From an uncultured Roseovarius sp. (GTDB lineage Bacteria > Pseudomonadota > Alphaproteobacteria > Rhodobacterales > Rhodobacteraceae): a stretch of DNA of 5,636 nucleotides. Numbering within the stretch: the stretch's first letter is position 1; every line of letters starts with the position of its first letter. Below the pieces are notes generated by a model. The model saw only the letters and a program-made list of their open reading frames with translations, did not search any database and was not told where the DNA came from. Both the position numbers and the translations under genes were made by a program. The stretch spans positions 1-5,636 of the forward strand of contig CAJXKX010000162.1 in the NCBI GenBank assembly GCA_913055965.1. Direction: 5' to 3'. Below are positions 1 to 5,636 of this stretch, piece after piece.

Positions 1-524
1 CGGTGGTCGCCCCGTCGTTGAAAAGCCTCTTTGTCGAGAACGGCATGCCCCAGGCGACGGCGACGCTGACCGCGCATTTCTTCGTGTTCTACTTCGCCGT
101 GGTCTCGGCGATCACGCCGCCGGTGGCATTGGCGAGCTATGCCGCGGCGGGGATTTCCGGGGCCAACCCGATGGCCACCAGCGTCACGAGCTTCAAGATC
201 GGGATCGCCGCGTTCATCGTGCCGTTCATGTTCTTCTACAACAGCGCGATCCTGATGGAGGGAAGCTGGTTCGAGGTGACGCGCGCGGCGATCACCGCGG
301 TGGTGGGCATCTTCCTGCTGTCCTCGGGCGTGCAGGGCTGGTTCTCGGGCGCGCGCTGCGCGTGGTTCCTGCGCATCGCGCTGATCGTGTCGGCGGTGCT
401 GCTGATCAAGGGGGGCTGGCTGACAGACGGGCTGGGCGTCGCGGGCGCGGTGGCCGTCTATGCCATCCAGAAGGTTCTGCGCCCCGATCCGGATGCCGGT
501 GTGGCGGTGCGCGGGGCAGACTGA
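1..524 (+). CDS. TRAP transporter large (fused) permease subunit, C-terminal part only
   Basis: This is the 3' end of a membrane permease gene that begins left of the window. The frame is open from base 3, so the GTG there is an internal valine codon and not a start. About 173 residues are visible. They contain hydrophobic segments near residues 24-50, 64-85, 93-110 and 121-135, and the block ITPPVALASYAAAGI (37-51). A following stretch runs through GANPMATSVTSFKIG and then the hydrophobic FIVPFMFFYN. This pattern is typical of the C-terminal half of TRAP permeases, in particular the fused DctQ-DctM type that works with TAXI-family periplasmic binding proteins. Such transporters import organic acids or similar solutes using an ion gradient. 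The short hydrophilic tail ends in a TGA stop. The binding protein gene is not in the window, so the substrate cannot be stated. The gene converges on the − strand ABC-like gene, 37 bases away. Confidence 0.88.
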   Translation, partial: VVAPSLKSLFVENGMPQATATLTAHFFVFYFAVVSAITPPVALASYAAAGISGANPMATSVTSFKIGIAAFIVPFMFFYNSAILMEGSWFEVTRAAITAVVGIFLLSSGVQGWFSGARCAWFLRIALIVSAVLLIKGGWLTDGLGVAGAVAVYAIQKVLRPDPDAGVAVRGAD

Positions 525-561
525 GGCGGGCGCGGACGCACGGTGCGGCAGGGCCCCGGCG

Positions 562-2106
562 CTAGGTCTCCGGTGCCAGAACCGGGTGGCGCAGGACGGT
601 GGCGCCCCTGCGGTCGATATGGGCGGCAAGGCTCTGTCTGGCGCGGCGGTCGACATGCCGGACACCGTCGCCCAACAGGACGATCTGGGGCCTCGCGAGG
701 CGTGCCCGCGCCAGCGAGAGCGCACTGCGCTCGCGCGCGGACAAATCGCGCCCGCCCTCGGCCAGGAGGCCGTCGAGACCGCCGATCCGGTCCATGAGCG
801 GGCCAAGGCCCACGGTGCGCGCCGTGCGTTCCAGCGTCTTGTCCGGCGGGCGCGTCGCAAGGCCCAGGGCAAGGTTGCGCCGCAAGGACCCGCAGAGCAC
901 GACCGGGGTGCTGGTCACGCTGTGCACGCCCCGCCGGAGGCTGCCGCGCGACAACTCGGTCAGGCAGATGCCCGCGAGGGTGATCCTGCCACGGGGCAGC
1001 TTTTCGAGGCCGCGCAACGCCGAGAACAGGGCGTCGGCATCGGAGGGATCGCAGGTCAGGGAATGGCTCTGCCCCTTGGAGATGTCGAGGGACAGCACCG
1101 CACCGGACGGGGCGCGAAAGCCGCGCACCGCAACGGGCAACGGCCCCTTGGGCAGGCGCAGATCTCCGCGGCCCGTGCCCCGCTGGTCGCGCGACAGCGC
1201 CGCCACGGCCTTGCGATGGGCGGCGCGGTGGGCCGCGTGGAAGTTCCAGACCCCGGCGAGGTCGCGCATGGGGGAAAGGACAAGGCCGATCGCGGCGAGC
1301 GCGCCCGCGATGGTGCCGGTTTCGGCCCCGGTCTGCGCACCGGTGACGATCACCGCGCAAGCGGCGAGCCCCGCCACGGCATCGGGCACGGCCTTGAGCG
1401 ACTCCGCCCAGAACAGGCGGTGCAGGGCGGCGCGGACCATCCGCCCGGTGCGCTTGCGCAGGTGGCGTATCTCGGCGGCGCGGCGGCCCATCCGGTCGAG
1501 TTCGGGGGCGAGCGGCATGCGCTCGGCCATCTCGGCGGCGATACGCGCGCGGCGGGCGCGCAATCGGCGGTGCAGCGGCTGCAGCCGTGGCCCGGCGAGG
1601 GCCAGCCCGGCCAGCGTGACCGCAAGGAGCGGCGCGATGACAATGGCCAGACGCGGCTCGAGCAGCCAGAGCACGGCGCAGGCGGCGGGGATCATCACCA
1701 TGGCCGCGATCAGCCGGGGCAGCCCCTTGCCCGGCCAGTTGCGCAGGGCGGTCATGTCGCCGACGAAGCGCAGGCTCATGTAGCCGCTCCGGCGTCTCGC
1801 CACGGCGCTTGCGGGCATGCCCGACGCGTGATCGAGCAGCGCCACGCGGATGTCGAGCGCGTATCCCTGTCCCAGCCGCTCGCCCAGGAGCCGCGAGAGC
1901 ACGCGCGCCCCGGCGATCACCAGGCCGGAAAGGATCAGCGCCGCGAGCAGGGGCGGGGGCAGGGCCGATCCCGCGTGCATCGCCTCGAAGAGCCCGCGGG
2001 TGGCGAGGGCGGCCACCCCGGCGGCCGCCCCCTGCACCAGCGTCACGAGGCTGACGGCGATAAGGCCGCGCCAGCGGCCGTTCTCCATCAGGCGCGGCAT
2101 GGCCAT
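562..2106 (-). CDS. ABC exporter-like protein with degenerate nucleotide-binding domain
   Basis: A 514-residue protein laid out like a type I (ABCB/CydCD-like) half exporter. Six likely membrane helices lie near residues 15-40, 51-74, 129-149, 152-172, 239-258 and 265-285. The cytoplasmic loop between helices 2 and 3 holds SGYMSLRFVGDMTALRNW, a pattern I associate with proteobacterial exporters. An ABC-like domain follows from about residue 325 to the end. All its catalytic motifs are altered. The Walker A position reads CDPSDADALFS (352-362), with alanine for the lysine. The Q-loop position reads VTSTPVVLCGSLRRNL (397-411), with serine for glutamine. The signature reads LSARERSALSLARA (455-468) for LSGGQ. 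Walker B reads IVLLGDG (475-481), without the Asp-Glu pair. A histidine near 507 may be the H-loop. Flanking pattern is kept without a frameshift, so this looks like a retained pseudo-ATPase rather than fresh decay. The start at 2106 is chosen because it overlaps the upstream stop (TGATG) and has GAGG seven bases ahead; the frame is open upstream to 2172, inside the previous gene, and a second ATG lies at 2100. Substrate is unknown. It may need an active partner or may not transport at all. Confidence 0.82.
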   Translation of the reverse strand: MAMPRLMENGRWRGLIAVSLVTLVQGAAAGVAALATRGLFEAMHAGSALPPPLLAALILSGLVIAGARVLSRLLGERLGQGYALDIRVALLDHASGMPASAVARRRSGYMSLRFVGDMTALRNWPGKGLPRLIAAMVMIPAACAVLWLLEPRLAIVIAPLLAVTLAGLALAGPRLQPLHRRLRARRARIAAEMAERMPLAPELDRMGRRAAEIRHLRKRTGRMVRAALHRLFWAESLKAVPDAVAGLAACAVIVTGAQTGAETGTIAGALAAIGLVLSPMRDLAGVWNFHAAHRAAHRKAVAALSRDQRGTGRGDLRLPKGPLPVAVRGFRAPSGAVLSLDISKGQSHSLTCDPSDADALFSALRGLEKLPRGRITLAGICLTELSRGSLRRGVHSVTSTPVVLCGSLRRNLALGLATRPPDKTLERTARTVGLGPLMDRIGGLDGLLAEGGRDLSARERSALSLARARLARPQIVLLGDGVRHVDRRARQSLAAHIDRRGATVLRHPVLAPET

Positions 2107-2117
2107 CAGGCGGCCTC
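2104..2117 (-). promoter_or_regulatory. Ribosome binding site and TGATG stop/start overlap coupling two genes
   Basis: On the − strand the NTPase stop codon TGA (2108-2106) shares its last base with the ATG of the ABC-like gene (2106-2104). The motif GAGG at 2117-2114 lies seven bases before this ATG, within the last codons of the NTPase gene. This supports the 2106 start over the longer frame to 2172 and suggests translational coupling of the two proteins. Confidence 0.75.
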
Positions 2118-3152
2118 GCGGCGGCCGAGACCCGCGCGCAGGGCAAAGCCCGTGGCCTCTGCCGGGTCGCACAGATCCTCCTTGGTCAGCACCGGCAGGC
2201 CGGTGGCGGCCTGCGCCTCGGAGGAGGCCATGGGAGAGCAGCTGACAATCCCGGTCAGGGCATCGGGCACGAGGCCCAGCCGCGCCAGATGCGCCGTGCC
2301 GCCCATGGCCGCCACCGCGTCACCGCAGGCGAAAACCAAACCTGAGATCAACGCCGCAAACCACGGATCGGCGATCAGGGCGGCGGTTTCGCGTTGCAAC
2401 AGACCGTCGGCCACCTCCATCACCACGATGTCGCAGCCGCGATGCCCGGCCTCGGCGATCAGGGTCTCGGTGGCGGTCTTGATCCGGTCCAGCGGCTCGA
2501 GATAGGTGGTGACCATGCCCGCATCGGTGAAATCGCCCACGTAATGCGCGCCGCTGTCGCTGTATTCGTTGACATCGCCAAAGGCCCCGGTGCCCGTCGC
2601 CTTGATCGCCCCCACGCGAAAGCCCGCGCGCCGCAACCCGAGCACAAGCTGCGCGGTGGCCAGCGTCTTGCCGGAATTCATCGAGGTGCCGAGCACGCCG
2701 ATCACCGGCGGATGCGGTGCGGCGGGGCGGGGGGCGAGCGCGAAATGCGCGAGGTTGACCGCGCGCCCGTCCGCGCCCAGCAGGCGGGCTGACGGAACCA
2801 GGCGTGTCGCGGGTTTGATCCGGCTGTTGCGCGCGACCATGCGCCCGATGCAGCCGCCCCCGGCGAGCAGATCGGCCCCCTGCGCGCCGATTTCTGCCAG
2901 CCCCTCGAACTGGTCGGGGGCATAGCGCGCGCCGCAGGCCATCACCACCGCATCGCCCGGAAAGATCAGCGAGGGCCGCCCGGACCGAAGCTGCACCCGG
3001 CGGTGCTGTCCGAGCCGGTCGACATGGGCGAGAATCAGGTCGCCGGGCCGTGCCGCGGCGAAATCGGTATCGGTGGCGGTGACGCGGGCGGGATCGACGC
3101 GGCGGGTGGCAAAGGTCCACTTGGCGTGGCGCAGGGTGTCGGCGAGGGGCAT
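2106..3152 (-). CDS. P-loop NTPase, DUF1611/BioD/MobB-like, with an N-terminal accessory domain
   Basis: A 348-residue protein with no signal peptide or membrane helix, so probably cytoplasmic. Residues 1 to about 135 form a beta-rich N-terminal region containing ARPGDLILAHVDRLGQH (34-50), IFPGDAVVMACGARYAPDQFEG (63-84) and a glycine-rich AGGGCIGR (97-104). A short proline/alanine-rich linker (140-149) leads to a P-loop domain that begins with strand VIGVLG. Walker A is GTSMNSGKT (155-163), with K162 and T163 intact. It is followed by IKATGTGAFGDVNEYSDSG (183-201) and a Walker B-like DIVVMEVADG (241-250). The GTxxxxGKT form and the later conserved blocks resemble the dethiobiotin synthetase/MobB/DUF1611 side of the P-loop proteins, which act on small molecules, but no reaction can be assigned. 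ATP or GTP binding is likely. The start is well supported by AAAGGAGA seven bases upstream. The hydrolase stop lies 20 bases upstream, and the ABC-like gene overlaps the 3' end, so the three genes appear to be one operon. Confidence 0.8.
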   Translation of the reverse strand: MPLADTLRHAKWTFATRRVDPARVTATDTDFAAARPGDLILAHVDRLGQHRRVQLRSGRPSLIFPGDAVVMACGARYAPDQFEGLAEIGAQGADLLAGGGCIGRMVARNSRIKPATRLVPSARLLGADGRAVNLAHFALAPRPAAPHPPVIGVLGTSMNSGKTLATAQLVLGLRRAGFRVGAIKATGTGAFGDVNEYSDSGAHYVGDFTDAGMVTTYLEPLDRIKTATETLIAEAGHRGCDIVVMEVADGLLQRETAALIADPWFAALISGLVFACGDAVAAMGGTAHLARLGLVPDALTGIVSCSPMASSEAQAATGLPVLTKEDLCDPAEATGFALRAGLGRREAA

Positions 3153-3158
3153 GTCGGC

Positions 3159-3166
3159 TCTCCTTT
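3159..3166 (-). promoter_or_regulatory. Strong Shine-Dalgarno site of the P-loop NTPase gene
   Basis: AAAGGAGA on the − strand lies in the 20-base gap after the hydrolase stop, with its GGAG core seven bases before the ATG at 3152. It is the best ribosome binding site in the window and fixes the start of the NTPase. It suggests that this middle gene of the operon is translated strongly. Confidence 0.8.
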
Positions 3167-3172
3167 GGCGGG

Positions 3173-3994
3173 TCAGATGAGGGCGGTGCGCGCATCGAGG
3201 ACGCGCGTGGCGAGGTCATTCTGCGTGATCGCGCGCACCACGTCGTGATCGCAGCCCGGCATCTCGATCAGGCGGGCGCGGGGCGGAATGCCTGCGGCCT
3301 CTGCGGCTGCATTGTGGGCGGTTACATAGCTGCGGGCGCGGGCGCGGCGGTGCAGGCCCTGCCCGGCATCGAGCGCGCGGGTCTTGCGCAGGGCGTCGTC
3401 GCGGGTCACGTCCTCGGTGCCGACATAGATGCAGGCCGGGATCCTCAGGAAATCGCGCAGCGCCGCGGTCGTGCGCCGGACCAGCTTGGCCGCGAAAGCA
3501 CCCGTGCCGGGGGCGAGGCCGTAGGGATAGCGCATCGTCTCATCGGGCAGGCAATACCAGCCCGCCGCCGCCAGATGCAGCGCGGCGACCCGGTGCGGGT
3601 AGAGCATCGCCAGGCGGTGCGCCAGTTGCGCGCCGCCCGAATGGCCGAAGATATCGACCGGCCCGGCGAGATCGGGGTCGTCGGTTGCCACCCGGTCGAG
3701 CAGGGCCATCAGCGCCAGATCGGGGCGCGCGGCCTTGCCGGGGCGCTGGAAGACGGGCCAGGTCTCTTCCGGGAAATGCGGCACGATCAGGCTGCGGCCG
3801 GAGCGTTCGGCCTCGGGCGCAAAGAGCCGCGCCAGCGTGCCCGCGTTGCGGGAGATGCCGTGCAGCACCACCAGCGGCGGCGCCACGCGGGGGCGGGCGG
3901 GCCGGATGATGCAGGCCGCGAGCCGCCCGGCGCTGCTGCACGCCGTGACCCGGTGCCGGGTCGGGGGGCTGGTTTCGATCAGGGTGTCTTTCAT
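3173..3994 (-). CDS. Alpha/beta hydrolase (serine hydrolase), substrate unknown
   Basis: A 273-residue protein with the full outline of an alpha/beta hydrolase. A strand and oxyanion loop read PLVVLHGISRN (40-50). The nucleophile elbow is FGHSGGAQ (116-123), with S119 as the likely nucleophile. The probable acid is D195 in YVGTEDVTRDD (190-200), and the probable catalytic histidine is H250 in PGCDHDVV (246-253). After the elbow comes LAAAGWYCLPDETMRYPYG, a block I recall from proteobacterial hydrolases described only in general terms. Length is normal for a single-domain enzyme, and there is no signal peptide, so a cytoplasmic esterase, lipase or amidase role is the safest reading. The frame stays open upstream to 4291 but there runs through the hairpin and into the peptidase gene. 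The ATG at 3994, with GGGAG seven bases ahead, is therefore taken as the start. It is the first gene of the presumed three-gene operon. Confidence 0.87.
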   Translation of the reverse strand: MKDTLIETSPPTRHRVTACSSAGRLAACIIRPARPRVAPPLVVLHGISRNAGTLARLFAPEAERSGRSLIVPHFPEETWPVFQRPGKAARPDLALMALLDRVATDDPDLAGPVDIFGHSGGAQLAHRLAMLYPHRVAALHLAAAGWYCLPDETMRYPYGLAPGTGAFAAKLVRRTTAALRDFLRIPACIYVGTEDVTRDDALRKTRALDAGQGLHRRARARSYVTAHNAAAEAAGIPPRARLIEMPGCDHDVVRAITQNDLATRVLDARTALI

Positions 3995-4001
3995 CGCTCG
4001 T

Positions 4002-4006
4002 CTCCC
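4002..4006 (-). promoter_or_regulatory. Shine-Dalgarno site of the alpha/beta hydrolase gene
   Basis: GGGAG on the − strand sits seven bases before the ATG at 3994. It supports this start against the longer open frame that would overlap the peptidase gene. No convincing −35/−10 pair was seen in the roughly 100 bases upstream, so the promoter of the hydrolase operon remains unplaced. Confidence 0.65.
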
Positions 4007-4031
4007 GGTCAGTGATCCGTTGACATGCAAA

Positions 4032-4074
4032 CGCCGCGCGCCGGGCGTTATTCCCGGCGCGCGGCGATTTTTTT
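4032..4074. terminator. Perfect 14-bp GC hairpin with T tract, probable intrinsic terminator
   Basis: The arms CGCCGCGCGCCGGG (4032-4045) and CCCGGCGCGCGGCG (4053-4066) are exact reverse complements with a 7-base loop. On the + strand the stem is followed by A and then seven T residues (4068-4074), a classic terminator form. On the − strand, the direction of both neighbouring genes, the stem comes 31 bases after the peptidase stop but is followed only by TTTGCATGT, with an A tract before it. It probably ends peptidase transcription to some degree and blocks + strand antisense transcription more strongly. It separates the peptidase from the hydrolase operon. Confidence 0.8.
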
Positions 4075-4097
4075 CGAAAGGGAAGGACGGGGCGGGG

Positions 4098-5627
4098 TCA
4101 GTCCGCCGACGCGGGCAGCAGCGTGGCCTGACCGGGGCAGACGCCGCCCAGGTCGAGAACCCCGTGCCCGTATGTCTCGTCATGTCCCTCGGGGCCGAGA
4201 TCGCTTGCAGAGGCGGCGAGCCGGGCGCGGATTTCCGGGGGCGTGAGGCGGGGGTCGTGCTGCAGCCAGAGCGCCACCGCCGCCGTGACATGGGGCGCGG
4301 CGAAGGAGGTGCCGGTCTTCCACCGCGCGCCCTTGACCGAGGCCGCGGTCCATATCTCGACGCCGGGGGCGGCGATGGCGATATGCGCGCCGCGAATGGC
4401 GCGGCGATAGACGGTGCCGCCCCGATCCACCGCCGTCACGGCGATCACGTTGTCGTAGGCCGCCGGATAGGCCGGGTCCGCGCGGGGGCCGTCATTGCCC
4501 GCCGCGGCGATCACCGGGATGCGGCGCTGCTCGGTCAGTTGCAGAAGCGTATCTTCGAGCACGGCGTTGGGCGGCCCGGCGAGGCTGAGATTGATCACCT
4601 GCACGCCGCGCCCGGACAGGTGATCGAGCGCGCGCACAAGGGTGAAGGCGTCGGTGCGCTCGTCGCCCGAGGCCCGGTGAAAGGCGTCCACCGCCACCAG
4701 CGGCAGGCCGGGCAGAAGGCCGGGCACGCGGGTTTGGGGATCACCGACAAGGATCGCCGCCACCGCCGTGCCGTGGATCGCGGCGGAGGGCGTGTATTCC
4801 TCGGGGGCGATGCGCGTGAGGTCGATATCGGCACCGGCCAGCACCTCGTGATCGGTGTTCAGCCCGGTATCGACCATGCCGATCGTCACCGGTGCCCCGC
4901 AGCCGCCGGGGCCCAGGCCCACCGGCCAGCCGATCAGCGCGCGGGCCGGGCAGTGCAGGCCGTCGCAGGCGGGGGTGGCCGGTGTCGCCACCGCGCTGCC
5001 CTGTCCGGCACGGTAGTAGTGATTGAAATCCGCCGCCTCGGCCCCCGGCAGGGCGCGGATCGTGTCGCGCGCCGCGTCGAGCGTCGTGCCCTCGGGCACC
5101 CGCAACCGGCGCACCGTGGTGGCGAGGCTGACCAGATCGGCGCGCTCCAGCACCGCGTAGCCCTGGCTCACGAGCGTGGCGGTCTGGTCGTCGGTGAGGC
5201 CGCGGGCGACGATCTCGGCGGGCGCGCGTTCGGGGCGGGGGGCGGGTTGCGGGGCAGGGCGTGCGCGTTGCGGCTCTGCGGGCTGTCCGCGCAAGAGGCG
5301 GCGCAGCCCCCGAAGGAGGTCACGCGGGCTGGCCCCCTCACCGGGGCTCATGCCGCCGCGCGCTCTGCCATCGCCCGCGCCGGAGGACGCGCTGCCGCTG
5401 TCACTGCTGCTGCTCGCGCCGCCATCGTCGCCACCGTCGCTTTCCCCTCCGTCGCCATCCCCGTCGCCGCCATCCCCGTCGCCGCCGTCGCCCCCGCCGT
5501 CGCCATCTCCGCCGCCGTCATCGGCCCAGGCGGGGGAGGCGACGATGCCGGCCGACAGGACCGGGATCGCGCCGAGGGCGGCGATCCAGACAGCCAGCGC
5601 CAACAGTGAAACCGAAAAACCGCGCAT
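4098..5627 (-). CDS. Secreted subtilisin-like S8 family serine peptidase
   Basis: A 509-residue exported protease. Residues 1-35 form a signal peptide with a hydrophobic core (SLLALAVWIAALGAIPVL) and a likely AWA cleavage site before D36. A low-complexity Gly/Asp stretch (36-70) runs into a Ser/Gly stretch (to about 92). A basic and Pro/Ala-rich region (about 100-137) comes next. Residues 138-205 look like an inhibitor-type propeptide, ending ADFNHYYR. The catalytic domain follows: Asp in IGMVDTGLN (D253), His in IHGTAVAAIL (H285), oxyanion Asn in AAAGNDGP (N378), and Ser in GTSFAAPHVTAAVAL (S441). The triad is complete, so activity is expected. Cysteines at 221, 226, 243 and 497 could form disulfides outside the cytoplasm. 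The protein ends soon after the catalytic domain, with no autotransporter barrel or membrane anchor. The ATG at 5627 is favoured because it begins a good signal peptide, but only nine bases lie upstream; the frame is open to the window edge, so a longer start cannot be excluded. Its target is unknown. Confidence 0.92.
   Translation of the reverse strand: MRGFSVSLLALAVWIAALGAIPVLSAGIVASPAWADDGGGDGDGGGDGGDGDGGDGDGDGGESDGGDDGGASSSSDSGSASSGAGDGRARGGMSPGEGASPRDLLRGLRRLLRGQPAEPQRARPAPQPAPRPERAPAEIVARGLTDDQTATLVSQGYAVLERADLVSLATTVRRLRVPEGTTLDAARDTIRALPGAEAADFNHYYRAGQGSAVATPATPACDGLHCPARALIGWPVGLGPGGCGAPVTIGMVDTGLNTDHEVLAGADIDLTRIAPEEYTPSAAIHGTAVAAILVGDPQTRVPGLLPGLPLVAVDAFHRASGDERTDAFTLVRALDHLSGRGVQVINLSLAGPPNAVLEDTLLQLTEQRRIPVIAAAGNDGPRADPAYPAAYDNVIAVTAVDRGGTVYRRAIRGAHIAIAAPGVEIWTAASVKGARWKTGTSFAAPHVTAAVALWLQHDPRLTPPEIRARLAASASDLGPEGHDETYGHGVLDLGGVCPGQATLLPASAD
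5418..5522 (-). repeat. Low-complexity repeat coding for a Gly/Asp-rich linker
   Basis: Imperfect repeats of GGCGAC and GGGGAT type codon pairs on the − strand encode residues 36-70 of the S8 peptidase, almost entirely Gly and Asp with single Glu and Ser residues. They follow the signal peptide cleavage site directly. The tract is likely flexible, strongly acidic, and prone to length change by replication slippage in units of three or six bases. Confidence 0.8.
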
Positions 5628-5636
5628 CCCGTAAAT

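Noticed and set aside
525..561. Possible terminator between the converging TRAP permease and ABC-like genes
   Set aside because: No stem with a T tract could be found in the 37-base gap or just beside it.
562..2106. ABC-like gene as a pseudogene
   Set aside because: There is no frameshift or internal stop, length is near normal for a half exporter, the membrane domain looks intact, and the ribosome binding site and coupling are kept. The motif losses are substitutions within an otherwise aligned domain.
460..2505. A 681-codon open frame on the + strand opposite the ABC-like gene and part of the NTPase gene
   Set aside because: The translation is rich in Arg, Gly, Ala, His and Gln without recognisable motifs, and the opposite strand has clear family-level coding signal. 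Long antisense frames are expected at this GC content.
4020..4025. TTGACA on the + strand resembling a −35 box
   Set aside because: No −10-like hexamer lies 16-18 bases downstream; that region is the GC hairpin. No + strand gene follows.
3995..4291. N-terminal extension of the alpha/beta hydrolase by 99 residues
   Set aside because: It overlaps the S8 peptidase gene out of frame and crosses the hairpin. The ATG at 3994 has a ribosome binding site and begins close to the hydrolase fold.
3735..5609. A 624-codon open frame on the + strand opposite the S8 peptidase and part of the hydrolase
   Set aside because: It is antisense to two well-supported genes, passes through the terminator hairpin, and has shadow-like composition.

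Overview
The window is a very GC-rich bacterial segment with tightly packed genes. Codon use, the fused TRAP permease tail, and the style of the S8 peptidase and the ABC membrane domain suggest an alphaproteobacterium, most plausibly of the Rhodobacterales. This placement is an inference from protein character; there is no rRNA or other phylogenetic marker here.

Layout from left to right. (1) The 3' end of a + strand gene for a TRAP transporter large permease runs off the left edge. (2) It converges, with a 37-base gap and no clear hairpin, on a − strand run of genes. Read in the direction of transcription (right to left), this run is: a secreted subtilisin-like S8 peptidase at 5627-4098; a 103-base gap with a perfect 14-bp hairpin; an alpha/beta hydrolase at 3994-3173; a P-loop NTPase at 3152-2106; and an ABC-exporter-like protein at 2106-562.

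The hydrolase, NTPase and ABC-like genes look like one operon. The first gap is 20 bases and carries a strong ribosome binding site. The second junction is a stop/start overlap (TGATG), typical of translational coupling. The peptidase is probably a separate unit, set off by the hairpin.

The most unusual item is the ABC-like protein. It has a normal-looking six-helix exporter membrane domain followed by an ABC domain whose Walker A, Q-loop, signature and Walker B motifs are all substituted, although the reading frame is intact. It is coupled to a soluble P-loop protein that keeps a complete GKT Walker A motif. The three genes may form an uncharacterised membrane-associated module. Their substrate and function cannot be read from the sequence. 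No RNA genes, CRISPR arrays, insertion sequences or attachment sites were seen.
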